Source of the DNA: Colwellia sp. 75C3
GTDB lineage: Bacteria > Pseudomonadota > Gammaproteobacteria > Enterobacterales > Alteromonadaceae
Direction: 5' to 3'
Length of the DNA: 64,000 nucleotides
NCBI RefSeq assembly: GCF_002836255.1
Contig: NZ_PJAU01000033.1
Span: forward strand, 1 to 64,000
Shown: piece by piece, positions 1 through 12,513 of the stretch
Layout: each line of letters begins with the position of its first letter
How positions within the stretch are numbered: the first letter of the stretch is position 1
The notes under the pieces: generated by a model
Databases searched by the model: none
The model's input: the letters and a program-made list of their open reading frames with translations, nothing else
What the model was told of the DNA's origin: nothing
Translations under genes and position numbers: made by a program

Positions 1-847
1 TTGACGTTTAGTAAAAGCGGGAATACTTTCTTTGCAAAATAAGCCGCCTACCTATTGAGGACCCACTTAATTATAATCGTCTTCTTTGTCACTGTGCTTT
101 AGAAGTGAAACGAAGTTGTGCCGGAGGTTGTGTGACTGATGTTAGCAAAGACCGTGTGAGAGTATGAAATTGCTTGTTTGTATTTAGAGAAGCCTGTTTT
201 GAGTTTGATGTTGTTATGAATATAGATATTTGTAGCTGCAGAGTAAATACAGGCAAGGATTAGTGGCGTTTCTTTCAGATAACAGGAATCCACTTCGCCA
301 AATTTATTTGTACTTAAGAACATTCCCGTTTAAATGATTAAGGCGTTATAACAGAAAAATGTACATTGTTTTTATTTGATAATGTAATTTCTACGTTTTT
401 CGTTAATAGATTATCTAGTCATGTCGTATTAAATTCATCTATAGAGGCTAATAATAGTGCGCTGTAGAAATTGATGAGTTTAAAAGGCTATTTATTTGAG
501 ATAAGCAAGACACAAAGTTGTTATTTTTTGTAATTAGCCATGTGTTTGCTATGGATAGATTTTAAGGCTAAAAAATATCAATTAAGGCTAATACATTATT
601 AACTAGTTTTAATCGCTAAATTTACTTCTACGAGGCTTATGTTGTATCTATTAAATTCTATTAATACAAATTACTATTTCTTCGGTGAATATGAAATATT
701 CGCACAAATATAGTGCGTGTAACGCCCTTATATCTTGCAAAAAAAGACAAGTTAAGTATACTTGCGCAAACTTTTTAGACTTAAAGTTTTTACTTTAAAA
801 AATCAGTGTGTCGTACGAATTATCTCGTATAAGAAACAAAAAAAACT
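1..847. other. Gene-poor leader upstream of the atp operon
   Basis: No convincing gene is visible in this AT-rich stretch. The only open frame of note (99-323, minus, 74 codons) has no recognisable motif, signal peptide or clear ribosome binding site, so I do not call it. Long spacers upstream of atpI are common and usually contain the operon promoter; a candidate lies at 735-762. The gene upstream of the window cannot be seen. Confidence 0.5.
735..762 (+). promoter_or_regulatory. Candidate sigma-70 promoter of the atp operon
   Basis: TTGCAA at 735-740 and TATACT at 757-762 are separated by 16 bases, giving a near-consensus -35/-10 pair about 85 bases before atpI. It is the best such pair I found in the 847-base leader. 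Transcription would start near 769. This is a pattern match only. Confidence 0.45.
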
Positions 848-2063
<1,216 letters not shown>

Positions 2064-2070
2064 ATTTGTC

Positions 2071-2396
<326 letters not shown>

Positions 2397-2443
2397 TTTT
2401 ACCACTTTTTTTTTAAACGAATAATTGATAGGAGGTACGCACA

Positions 2444-2914
2444 ATGGATATTAATATGACCCTAGTTGGCCAATTAATTGCGTTTGTCGTATTTGTAATA
2501 TTCTGTATGAAGTATGTATGGCCACCAATTATTGGTGCTATAGAAGAACGTCAAGCAATTATTGCTGACGGTCTTGCTGCTTCAGACCGTGCTGCGAAAG
2601 ATCTTGAGCTTGCTCAAGAGAAAGCGAAAACTCAGCTTAAAGACGCTAAAGTTCAAGCTGCATCTATTGTTGATGCTGCTAAAAAACTTGAAGCTAAAAT
2701 TGTTGAAGAAACAGCCGGTAAAGCACAAGTTGAGAAAGATAGAATCTTAGCTACTGGTCATGCGGAAATAGAAACAGAACGTAACCGAGCTAGAGAAGAT
2801 TTGCGCAAAGAAGTCGCTATTCTTGCTGTTGCCGGTGCCGAGAAAATTCTTGAGCGTTCAATTGATGCCGCTGCACACAGCGACATCTTAGATAAACTCG
2901 TCGCTGAACTTTAA
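2444..2914 (+). CDS. atpF: F1Fo ATP synthase subunit b
   Basis: Subunit b is the peripheral stator stalk that links subunit a to F1. The 156-residue protein has a single N-terminal membrane helix (about residues 5-27, ending in KYVWPP) followed by a long, charged, Ala/Glu/Lys-rich helix that would form the dimeric coiled coil. Length matches the E. coli protein. A strong AGGAGG ribosome binding site precedes the ATG. The next gene, atpH, starts 12 bases after the stop. Confidence 0.97.
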   Translation: MDINMTLVGQLIAFVVFVIFCMKYVWPPIIGAIEERQAIIADGLAASDRAAKDLELAQEKAKTQLKDAKVQAASIVDAAKKLEAKIVEETAGKAQVEKDRILATGHAEIETERNRAREDLRKEVAILAVAGAEKILERSIDAAAHSDILDKLVAEL

Positions 2915-2926
2915 GAGGAAAGAGCT

Positions 2927-3460
2927 ATGTCTGAATTGACAACTGTCGCTCGTCCTTACGCTAAAGCAGCGTTCGATTTTGCTGTTGAAGCTAAAGCAAT
3001 TGATAGCTGGTTAACCCAGCTGACATTTGCAGCTGAAGTAGCCAAAGATACAACTGTTAAAGGTTATATCTCTGGCGGAGCTTCAGCAGAGCAAGCACAA
3101 ACATTATTTTTAAATGTTTGCGGTGAACAAGTAGATAGCAAATGTCAAAACTTTTTAAAAGTGATGGCAAGTAACGAACGTTTGTTGGTGCTACCACAGG
3201 TTCTTGAACAATTTATAGCGTTAAAAGCTGATTTTGATCAAGAAGTTTCTGTGGATGTAACCTCTGCTGTAGAAGTAACTGCAGAGCAAAAAATAACATT
3301 AAGCGCCGCGCTTGAAAAGCGCTTGGCACGTAAAGTAAAGCTTAATTGTTTTGTTGATGCGAGTATCGTTTCCGGTTTAGTAATTAAAGCTGGTGACATG
3401 GTAATAGATGGTTCTATCAAAGGTAAACTGAACCGCTTAGCAACAACACTACAATCTTAG
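2927..3460 (+). CDS. atpH: F1Fo ATP synthase subunit delta
   Basis: Subunit delta caps F1 and binds the b-subunit stalk, completing the stator. The 177-residue length and the N-terminal TVARPYAKAAFDFA are typical of the OSCP/delta family, as is the C-terminal GLVIKAGDMVIDGSIKGKL. AGAGGAAAGAG precedes the start codon as a ribosome binding site. The gene lies between atpF and atpA with very short spacers, as in E. coli. Confidence 0.97.
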   Translation: MSELTTVARPYAKAAFDFAVEAKAIDSWLTQLTFAAEVAKDTTVKGYISGGASAEQAQTLFLNVCGEQVDSKCQNFLKVMASNERLLVLPQVLEQFIALKADFDQEVSVDVTSAVEVTAEQKITLSAALEKRLARKVKLNCFVDASIVSGLVIKAGDMVIDGSIKGKLNRLATTLQS

Positions 3461-3475
3461 ATAAGGGAACAGAGC

Positions 3476-5017
3476 ATGCAACTGAATTCCACTGAAATCG
3501 CTGAACTGATCAAGAATAGAATTGAACAGTTCGCCGTTGTCAGCGAAGCTCGTAACGAAGGTACTATCGTTTCTGTAACAGATGGTATCATTCGTATTAA
3601 TGGCCTTGCCGATGTAATGCAAGGTGAAATGATCGAACTTCCTGGTGGCCGTTTTGCTATCGCGTTAAACCTTGACCGTGATTCGGTAGGTGCGGTAGTA
3701 ATGGGTCCTTACGCTGATTTAGCGGAAGGCCAAAAAGTTAAAGGTACTGGTCGTATTTTAGAAGTACCAGTAGGACGTGGTTTATTAGGCCGCGTTGTAA
3801 ACACTCTTGGTGAACCAATTGATGGCAAAGGCCCAGTTGATAACGATGGCTTCTCTCCTGTAGAAGTTGTTGCACCAGGTGTAATCGAACGTAAATCAGT
3901 AGACCAACCAGTTCAAACTGGTATTAAGTCTATTGACTCTATGATTCCAATTGGTCGTGGCCAGCGTGAATTAATCATTGGTGACCGTCAAATCGGTAAA
4001 TCAGCGATTGCAGTTGACGCTATCATCAACCAAAAAGACACTGGTATTAAGTGTGTTTATGTTGCTATCGGTCAGAAAGCTTCTACTGTAGCGAACCTTG
4101 TTCGTAACTTAGAAGAGCATGGCGCGTTATCAAACACTATCGTAGTTGTTGCATCGGCTTCTGAAGCTGCAGCATTACAATACTTAGCACCATACGCTGG
4201 TTGTTCTATGGGTGAATACTTCCGTGACCGCGGTGAAGATGCACTAATCGTATATGATGATTTGTCTAAGCAAGCAGTTGCTTACCGTCAAATTTCATTA
4301 CTTTTACGTCGTCCGCCAGGCCGTGAAGCATACCCAGGTGATGTTTTCTATCTTCATAGTCGTTTATTAGAACGTGCTGCTCGTGTAAACGAAGCATACG
4401 TTGAAAAATTCACGAAAGGTGAAGTTAAAGGTAAAACAGGTTCTTTAACTGCATTACCAATTATTGAAACGCAAGCGGGTGATGTATCAGCTTTCGTACC
4501 AACAAACGTAATCTCAATTACCGATGGTCAGATCTTCTTAGAATCTAACCTATTTAACTCAGGCATCCGTCCTGCAGTTAACGCTGGTATTTCAGTTTCT
4601 CGTGTTGGTGGTGCTGCGCAAACGAAGATCATCAAGAAACTTGGTGGCGGTATTCGTTTAGCTCTAGCCCAATATGCAGAATTAGCAGCATTTGCTCAAT
4701 TTGCATCAGATTTAGATGACGCGACTCGTGCTCAATTAGAACATGGTCAACGCGTAACTGAATTGATGAAGCAAAAGCAATACAGCCCATTGTCAATCGC
4801 TGAAACAGCAGTGTCATTATTTGCCGCAGAAAAAGGCTATTTAACTGACGTTGCAATCAACAAAATTGTTGATTGTGAAGCGGCATTACATACTTATGTA
4901 AACAATGAGCATGCTGAGTTGATGGCTACTATCAACGAAAAGGGTGACTACAGTAAAGATATTGAAGCCAATTTGAACAAAGCACTTGAGTTATTCAAGT
5001 CAACTCAATCTTGGTAA
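3476..5017 (+). CDS. atpA: F1Fo ATP synthase subunit alpha
   Basis: Alpha alternates with beta in the F1 hexamer and carries the non-catalytic nucleotide sites. The 513-residue product matches the E. coli length. It shows the N-terminal beta-barrel region, then the P-loop GDRQIGKSA near residues 169-177 and the family segment [20 protein letters not shown]. The P-loop reads Q-I-G-K-S where many alpha subunits have Q-T-G-K-T; both fit GxxxxGK[ST]. The gene is part of the atp transcript, 15 bases after atpH. Confidence 0.98.
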   Translation: MQLNSTEIAELIKNRIEQFAVVSEARNEGTIVSVTDGIIRINGLADVMQGEMIELPGGRFAIALNLDRDSVGAVVMGPYADLAEGQKVKGTGRILEVPVGRGLLGRVVNTLGEPIDGKGPVDNDGFSPVEVVAPGVIERKSVDQPVQTGIKSIDSMIPIGRGQRELIIGDRQIGKSAIAVDAIINQKDTGIKCVYVAIGQKASTVANLVRNLEEHGALSNTIVVVASASEAAALQYLAPYAGCSMGEYFRDRGEDALIVYDDLSKQAVAYRQISLLLRRPPGREAYPGDVFYLHSRLLERAARVNEAYVEKFTKGEVKGKTGSLTALPIIETQAGDVSAFVPTNVISITDGQIFLESNLFNSGIRPAVNAGISVSRVGGAAQTKIIKKLGGGIRLALAQYAELAAFAQFASDLDDATRAQLEHGQRVTELMKQKQYSPLSIAETAVSLFAAEKGYLTDVAINKIVDCEAALHTYVNNEHAELMATINEKGDYSKDIEANLNKALELFKSTQSW

Positions 5018-5055
5018 TCGAGTCTTTAATTAAGTAACGTTTTCGGAGAAGAGTC

Positions 5056-5919
5056 ATGGCCGTTGGTAAAGAAATAAAAACCAAGATTGCGAGTGTTAAA
5101 GGCACTCAAAAGATCACAAGCGCTATGGAAATGGTTGCCGCTAGTAAGATGCGCAAAGCGCAAGATGGCATGGCAGCCTCTCGTCCATATGCGACAAATA
5201 TACGAAATGTGATCGGTCATATCGCGCTTGGTAACTTAGAATATCGTCATCCTTATATGGAAGAACGTGAAGCTAAGCGTGTTGGCTACATTGTTGTCTC
5301 AAGTGACCGTGGTCTATGTGGTGGCTTAAATATTAATTTATTTAAGAAAGTACTTGCTGATGCTGCTGAAAAGCAAACATCAGGTGCTGAAGTTGAATTT
5401 TGTGTGATTGGCTCAAAAGCCGCATCATTTTTCAACAATATGGGCGCTAAAGTATCTGCAGAGATATCGGGCTTAGGTGATGCTCCTTCACTAACTGACT
5501 TAGTTGGTAGTGTAGCGGTAATGCTTAAAGCTTATGATAACGGTGAAATTGATAGGCTACACGTTGTGTATAACAAATTTGTTAATACTATGACGCAAGA
5601 GCCAACAATTGATCAATTGTTACCTTTACCTAAATCAGATGACGAAGCAATTAGTCATCGTTGGGATTATATTTACGAACCGGATGCTAACTCTTTGTTA
5701 GACCAATTGTTAGTTCGTTATATTGAATCTCAAGTATACCAAGGTGTTGTTGAAAACATTGCTTGTGAACAAGCATCTCGTATGGTTTCGATGAAAGCCG
5801 CAACAGATAATGCTGGTGACTTAATCGACGACCTACAATTGGTATACAACAAAGCGCGTCAAGCGGCAATCACTCAAGAATTGGGTGAGATTGTTGCTGG
5901 TGCAGCTGCGGTAGGGTAA
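5056..5919 (+). CDS. atpG: F1Fo ATP synthase subunit gamma
   Basis: Gamma is the rotating central stalk of F1, which transmits c-ring rotation to the alpha/beta hexamer. The 287-residue protein has the conserved N-terminal helix [18 protein letters not shown] followed by [14 protein letters not shown], the middle segment [11 protein letters not shown], and a C-terminal helix ending in [29 protein letters not shown] gives a good ribosome binding site. A 101-base spacer with a hairpin separates it from atpD. Confidence 0.98.
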   Translation: MAVGKEIKTKIASVKGTQKITSAMEMVAASKMRKAQDGMAASRPYATNIRNVIGHIALGNLEYRHPYMEEREAKRVGYIVVSSDRGLCGGLNINLFKKVLADAAEKQTSGAEVEFCVIGSKAASFFNNMGAKVSAEISGLGDAPSLTDLVGSVAVMLKAYDNGEIDRLHVVYNKFVNTMTQEPTIDQLLPLPKSDDEAISHRWDYIYEPDANSLLDQLLVRYIESQVYQGVVENIACEQASRMVSMKAATDNAGDLIDDLQLVYNKARQAAITQELGEIVAGAAAVG

Positions 5920-5974
5920 ATAGACTAGTTCGGTAACGAATTAATCTGATAACAATTTTCGTAATTTAACAAAA

Positions 5975-7406
<1,432 letters not shown>

Positions 7407-7413
7407 TCAACTA

Positions 7414-7444
7414 GTAAGCACTTATGCTTTGCGTAAGTGCTTAC
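7414..7444 (+). other. Intercistronic hairpin between atpD and atpC
   Basis: GTAAGCACTTA (7414-7424) pairs perfectly with TAAGTGCTTAC (7434-7444) around a 9-base loop. AGTAATAGAGG follows rather than a T-tract, so readthrough into atpC is expected. It may act as an RNA stability or partial attenuation element. Confidence 0.55.
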
Positions 7445-7464
7445 AGTAATAGAGGTCGAGTCAA

Positions 7465-7887
7465 ATGGCATTATTAACTGTTAATCTTAATGTAGTAAGT
7501 GCAGAAGAAAGCTTATTTTCTGGTAGCATTAAATCATTACAGATCACAGGTAGTGAAGGTGAGTTAGGCATTATGCCTGGTCACGCACCTTTACTGACCT
7601 CACTAAAACCTGGTATGGCATTAATCACCAAGGACGATGGTACTGAAGAAGTAATCTATCTTTCTGGTGGTATGTTAGAAGTTCAACCAAATAACGTTAT
7701 CGTGTTAGCAGATGTTGCTACGCGTGCTGCGGACTTGGATGAGCAAGCAGCTCTTGAAGCGAAACAACGTGCAGAAGCAAACATGAACGCCAATGGCGTT
7801 GATGTTGACTATGCAGCTGTTTCTGCTGAATTAGCTCGTGCGGAAGCGCAATTACGCGTTATCCAAGCGACTAGCAAGAAAGCTTAA
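7465..7887 (+). CDS. atpC: F1Fo ATP synthase subunit epsilon
   Basis: Epsilon is the small rotor subunit that also inhibits ATP hydrolysis. The 140-residue protein has the N-terminal beta-sandwich ([22 protein letters not shown]) and a C-terminal Ala/Glu-rich helical hairpin from about residue 95. It is the last atp gene; a strong terminator lies about 120 bases downstream. Confidence 0.97.
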   Translation: MALLTVNLNVVSAEESLFSGSIKSLQITGSEGELGIMPGHAPLLTSLKPGMALITKDDGTEEVIYLSGGMLEVQPNNVIVLADVATRAADLDEQAALEAKQRAEANMNANGVDVDYAAVSAELARAEAQLRVIQATSKKA

Positions 7888-8006
7888 TAACTCGCTATTT
7901 TAGTAACGAGTTATACCAACAGGTCTAGTGATTTCTGAGCTTTGTTTTACTTTTCTTTAAGAAGATAAGTGAAAAGAGTTAAGAAGTGAACACAGAACAG
8001 AATTAG

Positions 8007-8042
8007 AAAGCCGCTTTACTATTTAAGTACAGCGGCTTTTTT
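8007..8042 (+). terminator. Rho-independent terminator of the atp operon
   Basis: AAAGCCGCT (8007-8015) pairs with AGCGGCTTT (8031-8039), with an inner TACT/AGTA stem and a run of six T at 8037-8042. It lies downstream of atpC. A-richness on the 5' side may allow it to act on the convergent thiamine operon as well. Confidence 0.85.
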
Positions 8043-8104
8043 GTGTCTGGAATATTATTAATCTAAGTGTAGGAAAAGCTTTATAGAAATAAGTTAGATA
8101 ATTA

Positions 8105-9016
8105 CTAATATATTATCGGTAGTAGTTTGGGGAAGTCTACTACTTGCTTAATCGCGTAGCTATCGAATGCGGACCATTGCTCAATAGCCAGCGTCCGAAA
8201 ATCGCAATCAGCTTTTGGATCATTGATATTATCTAAATACCATAAACCATTAATGAAGTAGCTATAGAGAACATAATAATTCAGTAGTTTATAATCTACA
8301 CGGTAACTTGGAGCTAATGTACTATAAACACTTACTACTTTACTTAGTTGATTAGGGAGTATGTTATTAACCGCAGTAAACATCGCTAAGTCAAATTCCA
8401 CAGGTGCCAAATGGGTACATTCGAAATCTATTAACCAAGGATTTTGGCTATTATCGATGAGGATATTAGTGAAATTGAGATCACCGTGGCAAACCACGTT
8501 AGGGATATCACAGTGAGCTATTTGAGCGTTAATATCATTAGTTAGCGTCTCTGTTACACTTATCAAATTAAGCCTTTCATGCTTGTTAAACGACGCTGGA
8601 TTAGTGAATAAGCGATTAACAGACTTAGCCGTGTCTAAAGTAGGAAATGACTGATTATTCTGTGGAGGCTCTAACAGATGTATTCTTGCCATGAGCGTAA
8701 GTGCGGTTGATATTTGTGAACTACTCTGTAGTTCTGACTTTGCTAGCGAAGTACCAGTAATAAATACAGTCACTAACCATTCAGTATCATGATAAATAAC
8801 GGTAGGGCTCAATCCACTAGCAGAGCAGGTAAGTGCACTAAATACTTCTGTATTAGCCGTGTCTTTATTAAGTTTCTTTGCTAAAAAGTCTTGTTCAACT
8901 GTGATTACTTTGACGCAGGTATGGCTCATGCCATCTGTCAACAAACGAACCTCTACAATGCCATTGAAGCAAGGTAGAGATTTAAGTGAGTTAAGGTCTG
9001 ATTGAATAAGTGTCAT
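8105..9016 (-). CDS. APH-fold phosphotransferase, probable thiamine kinase
   Basis: The product belongs to the aminoglycoside phosphotransferase/choline kinase fold. The catalytic Brenner motif appears as CHGDLNFTNIL near residues 190-200 and the metal-binding aspartate as WLIDFECTHLAP about 15 residues later. The 303-residue length suits the ThiK/choline kinase group. The gene is last in a TPP-riboswitch operon, 13 bases after a PnuC/PnuT-type permease. I therefore infer that it phosphorylates imported thiamine (or a precursor) and traps it in the cell. The fold and active site are clear, but substrate specificity rests on context alone. Confidence 0.75.
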   Translation of the reverse strand: MTLIQSDLNSLKSLPCFNGIVEVRLLTDGMSHTCVKVITVEQDFLAKKLNKDTANTEVFSALTCSASGLSPTVIYHDTEWLVTVFITGTSLAKSELQSSSQISTALTLMARIHLLEPPQNNQSFPTLDTAKSVNRLFTNPASFNKHERLNLISVTETLTNDINAQIAHCDIPNVVCHGDLNFTNILIDNSQNPWLIDFECTHLAPVEFDLAMFTAVNNILPNQLSKVVSVYSTLAPSYRVDYKLLNYYVLYSYFINGLWYLDNINDPKADCDFRTLAIEQWSAFDSYAIKQVVDFPKLLPIIY

Positions 9017-9029
9017 TGAGCTTCACAGC

Positions 9030-9674
9030 TTAATTAATAGTAGAGGGTTGTAGGTTAAGCGATGCTTTCTTATATACTTTTAACCACTTAACATAACCAT
9101 AGCAAGCTACAATCACAAAGACGACGAATAAGACTGTGGTTGGTATTAAGCCTTTCTCAATATACAAATAGATAGAAGCTAGATCAATCACAATCCAATA
9201 CAGCCAATTTTCTAGTACTCTCTGTGCAACAAGATAGGTAGCAAATACCGCATAAACGGTGGTAAATGTGTCTAAATAAGGGAAGTGAGCAGGGGTAAAG
9301 TTATCCATAAGATAACCTAAACCAAGGACAAGTAATGCTAAAGCCAAACATACTTTTACGTGCCAATTAAGCTGCCAGCTAACTACAGTTAGTTCCGAAG
9401 TACTCTTATGACTTTTATCTGTTTTTTTAGACCACTGCCAGTAACCATAAACCGCCATAAGCAGATAATAAGCATTTAAAGCGCTGTCCATTAACAGTAA
9501 AACATCATAAAAAATAAACGTGTACAGCGCTGTACTAATGAATGCAGCCGGCCAACACCATAACGAGCCTTTAGCTGCTAAAATCACATAGGCCAGTGAC
9601 AGCAGCATAGCAATGAGTTCAAGCCATGGTAGTTGTTGGAAGTAGACCAGTACACTGTTTAAAACTTCTGACAT
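9030..9674 (-). CDS. PnuC-family permease, probable thiamine transporter (PnuT type)
   Basis: PnuC-family proteins are facilitators of the inner membrane that take up vitamin precursors, driven by intracellular phosphorylation. The 214-residue product has about seven hydrophobic segments and the Trp/Tyr-rich helices typical of the family, for example YYLLMAVYGYWQW and ENWLYWIVIDLASIYLYI. Its ATG overlaps the stop codon of the preceding small gene by one base, suggesting coupled translation. A riboswitch upstream and an APH-fold kinase downstream point to thiamine (PnuT) rather than nicotinamide riboside. The family is clear; the substrate is inferred. Confidence 0.85.
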   Translation of the reverse strand: MSEVLNSVLVYFQQLPWLELIAMLLSLAYVILAAKGSLWCWPAAFISTALYTFIFYDVLLLMDSALNAYYLLMAVYGYWQWSKKTDKSHKSTSELTVVSWQLNWHVKVCLALALLVLGLGYLMDNFTPAHFPYLDTFTTVYAVFATYLVAQRVLENWLYWIVIDLASIYLYIEKGLIPTTVLFVVFVIVACYGYVKWLKVYKKASLNLQPSTIN

Positions 9675-9940
9675 TAGGTTTCCGCTTCAACTTGTGAACG
9701 ATCACCATTAATAAACTTACAGACAAATACAGCAGCACCAGTTGTTTGATGAACATGCTTGATTTCAGCCATTACATGACTAACTGCTAGGTCATAATCG
9801 CCGAATACTTGCGTGCTCATGCCATTAGTTATTACTTGTAAGCCTTCTACAGCTCTAAGTCTTTTTATAAAGGCCCAAATTTCAGTTTTGTACTGTTCTT
9901 CTGCTAGCGGATAAAAGCTCAGCTCAATGGATATTTTCAT
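9674..9940 (-). CDS. Small thiamine-binding-like protein (YkoF/MTH1187 type)
   Basis: The 88-residue soluble protein resembles the YkoF/MTH1187 (DUF77) family of small ferredoxin-like-fold proteins, some of which bind thiamine. Visible features are an N-terminal strand ISIELSFYPL, the segment ITNGMSTQVFGDYDLAV, and a final strand AAVFVCKFINGD. There is no signal peptide, so it should be cytoplasmic. It sits between the outer-membrane receptor and the permease in a TPP-riboswitch operon and overlaps the permease start. A role in handling thiamine or its pyrimidine moiety is inferred. Confidence 0.7.
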   Translation of the reverse strand: MKISIELSFYPLAEEQYKTEIWAFIKRLRAVEGLQVITNGMSTQVFGDYDLAVSHVMAEIKHVHQTTGAAVFVCKFINGDRSQVEAET

Positions 9941-10003
9941 AATGTACCTTTCTAGTCTGTTCGGAAGAGGTACGAACTCCTCCGAATCTAATTTAAGCAG
10001 TGA

Positions 10004-12163
10004 TTAAAATTGATAGTCTAAACTTGCACCAAATACTAATGGTTCAGATAGCTGAGTGTACTGTTTTGGGGTATAACCATCACGTGGGTCATTACCAAAG
10101 TAAAAGCCTCGGTTGGCGTAATCTTTGTTAGCCAGGTTACGACCCCATACTTTAAGCTGCCAATTATCTTGTAAATAACTGATAGAAGCATTTAACAATG
10201 CCACCGCTTCTGATTTGATATCATCTTCCGGAATTGGTTGGCCATCATAATAGCGAGTATCCGAGAAATAAAATTCATCTTTACCATCAACAGAGATATT
10301 AAATAACCATTGGTCAGTTGGTTGATAATTTATCCCTACATTAAATTGATAACTTGGCGCATGTGCCTGTTCTTCGCCTGTTAAGGAATGACCATCAGCA
10401 TCAATAAAATCATTAAATTCAGTTTTAAGTAAACCTAATGAACCATAAATATTAACGGCATCATTTAACTGCCAGGCAGCTTCAATTTCAGCACCATAAT
10501 TACTACCGGTTGCTGCATTACCTAAATAGCTAATAAATTCAGCACTGCCATCATCACGAACAATTGTTTTAGAGCTTTTAACTTGTACATCTTCACGATC
10601 CATATAAAACACAGAACTACGTACATAAGCACTATTATCAAGTAATGACACTTTATAACCAAGTTCATAATTCAATAAATACTCAGGCTCAAAGCTACGC
10701 AAATCAGCTGGTAAAGTACCATCGGTATTATGCCCGCCTGCCTTATAGCCTCGGTTGATTGAGCCATACCAAAAGCTATCATCAGTCTGCTGGTAACTAA
10801 GAACTAATTTACCACCAAACATAGTGTCAGAAATATCGTCATCAAAAAGATTTGAATTGGTATATTCAGCACTACGGTTTTCAATACGTAAGCCTGAAGT
10901 TAATGACCAACGTTCATTTAACTTAGAATTAAGTTGTCCGTATACGGCAATACTTGTGCTTTTGTTAACGGAAGTAAAGTCACTCTCTGCATAGGTGTAT
11001 TGGCGTAAAAGGTCTTCGTCGTCTTGTTTAAAGAAGATTCCGGTAACCCATGAGGTAGTTCCATTGAAAATTTCTTGACCTTCATTAGATATCACACGTA
11101 ATTCAGTTGTTAATACTGCTTTATCGCGATAATAATGATCGGTAGATGTGTATTCCCAGTAGGCATAATCAGGATTTTCGATAACGTCAGGGTCGGATAT
11201 GCCGACGTAAGCCCAATCTTCATCATAGCCATAGGCTAAATCTGAGTCGGCATTGCTAACAATAGCAAGAACAGTAGCACTGTCAAAGCCTTGGTAAGTA
11301 AACTTGGCCGAGAAGGCTGCCGTTTTTTGTTGGTCAAAACCTGGTTCGTCGGAGTATGTCTCTCGAGTATTATCTAAAGAATATGCATCGTAGCCATTGT
11401 CGAAATCAAAATAGAAACCTGCAAGGTCAATAGTAAGATCATTACTTGCTTCAATAGCTAATTTTCCGCGTATGCTTAATTCATCTCGATTGTTAGTATC
11501 ATCACGCTGTAAATGGATATTTTCTATATAGCCATCACTGTTGCTTTGATTAACGGCTAAACGGTAATTTACCGAGTCGCTGGCAGGGCCAGATAAAGCG
11601 ACCCCTAAATCATAGGTATTATAATTGCTAACACCAAACTCTAATGCGCCCTCAAAGTCTTCGGTTGGCTCATTAGTGGTAATGTTTATCATACCAGCTA
11701 TAGCATTGGCGCCAAAACGGGTACCTTGTGGACCACGAAATACTTCTGCTTGTTTAACATCAAAAAGTGAAGCAATACTACCGATACCGGTAAAATCGAC
11801 GTCATCAATAATCATGCCTACTGACGGATTAATTGGCTCTTGGAACTGACTGCGTTCACCAATACCACGAATTTGATAATAACGCGCACGTTGAGAGCCA
11901 CTAGCAAAGTTAACATTAGGGCTTACTGCAATTAACTCTTCTAGATGTTTAGCATTACGCTGCTTAATTTCGATATCGGTTAATACAGACATCGACACAG
12001 GGGCATTTTGTAAGTTCTGCTGGCGAAAGTCACTGTTAACCGTGATGGTTTCAATGTGGTCAGTATTGCTAGTGCCATTACTCACTTGCTCTTCAGCAAA
12101 AGCGGAAACGTTAAAGATACTTGTAGTGATCGCTAAACAGATAGCGGATTTGGAGAACGTCAT
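10004..12163 (-). CDS. TonB-dependent outer-membrane receptor, probable thiamine uptake
   Basis: TonB-dependent receptors import scarce ligands across the outer membrane using energy from TonB-ExbBD. The 719-residue product has a signal peptide (about residues 1-23, ending SAFA), a plug domain (about 50-165, with PVSMSVLTDIEI and VFRGPQGTRFGANAIAGMIN), and a beta-barrel ending in a C-terminal phenylalanine (GASLDYQF), as required for outer-membrane insertion. The gene is first in the operon and follows a TPP riboswitch directly. This places it with the thiamine-regulated receptors reported by comparative genomics in other marine gammaproteobacteria. The ligand is inferred from that regulation. 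Confidence 0.9.
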   Translation of the reverse strand: MTFSKSAICLAITTSIFNVSAFAEEQVSNGTSNTDHIETITVNSDFRQQNLQNAPVSMSVLTDIEIKQRNAKHLEELIAVSPNVNFASGSQRARYYQIRGIGERSQFQEPINPSVGMIIDDVDFTGIGSIASLFDVKQAEVFRGPQGTRFGANAIAGMINITTNEPTEDFEGALEFGVSNYNTYDLGVALSGPASDSVNYRLAVNQSNSDGYIENIHLQRDDTNNRDELSIRGKLAIEASNDLTIDLAGFYFDFDNGYDAYSLDNTRETYSDEPGFDQQKTAAFSAKFTYQGFDSATVLAIVSNADSDLAYGYDEDWAYVGISDPDVIENPDYAYWEYTSTDHYYRDKAVLTTELRVISNEGQEIFNGTTSWVTGIFFKQDDEDLLRQYTYAESDFTSVNKSTSIAVYGQLNSKLNERWSLTSGLRIENRSAEYTNSNLFDDDISDTMFGGKLVLSYQQTDDSFWYGSINRGYKAGGHNTDGTLPADLRSFEPEYLLNYELGYKVSLLDNSAYVRSSVFYMDREDVQVKSSKTIVRDDGSAEFISYLGNAATGSNYGAEIEAAWQLNDAVNIYGSLGLLKTEFNDFIDADGHSLTGEEQAHAPSYQFNVGINYQPTDQWLFNISVDGKDEFYFSDTRYYDGQPIPEDDIKSEAVALLNASISYLQDNWQLKVWGRNLANKDYANRGFYFGNDPRDGYTPKQYTQLSEPLVFGASLDYQF

Positions 12164-12293
12164 AAAATCTCATCAAAAAAATAAAAGTAGGGGCGTGTAC
12201 AAGTAGGATAATTTTGATGAATGTTACACCAGTGGCACTAATTTATTGCTAAGTGGTCAATTAATTAATGCTCTTGATAGTAATTTTATCTAT

Positions 12294-12397
12294 AACCATC
12301 CCTATGCCAGAAAATTATTAAAGATAACTTCCTGCCCAGGTTCAAAGAGTATGTATCTCAGCGGCAAATCATATAAATGACAGCGCACCCCTTGGTT
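12294..12397 (-). promoter_or_regulatory. TPP riboswitch (THI element)
   Basis: Read on the minus strand the leader shows the conserved THI-box blocks in order: GGGGTGC near the 5' end, CGCTGAGATACATACTC, TTTGAACCTG, and GGCATAGGGA at the 3' end. The closing stem P1 is formed by AACCA (plus-strand 12393-12397) and TGGTT (plus-strand 12294-12298). The element lies about 130 bases before the receptor start codon and should lower expression of the whole downstream operon when thiamine pyrophosphate is plentiful. A separate terminator hairpin was not identified, so control could be at translation initiation. Confidence 0.95.
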
Positions 12398-12404
12398 TGA
12401 CACT

Positions 12405-12410
12405 ATTCTA
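12405..12410 (-). promoter_or_regulatory. Candidate -10 element of the thiamine operon
   Basis: TAGAAT on the minus strand, preceded by an extended-type TTGC, would start transcription just upstream of riboswitch stem P1. No good -35 hexamer is visible at 16-18 bases, so the call is tentative. Confidence 0.35.
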
Positions 12411-12513
12411 GCAAATAATTTCACGATAATCTTACTATTGTTGAGTAGCTTAGGTATATTGTTTAATCAACATTGTGTTGATTTCCTTATAAGAATTAAA
12501 GTAGTGAGTATTT

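Noticed and set aside
99-323. 74-codon minus-strand frame in the leader
   Set aside because: No family resemblance, no clear ribosome binding site and amino acid composition typical of random AT-rich DNA.
7912-7930. TTATACCAACAGG after atpC as a family B element end
   Set aside because: Only a few bases match and no inverse partner is present.
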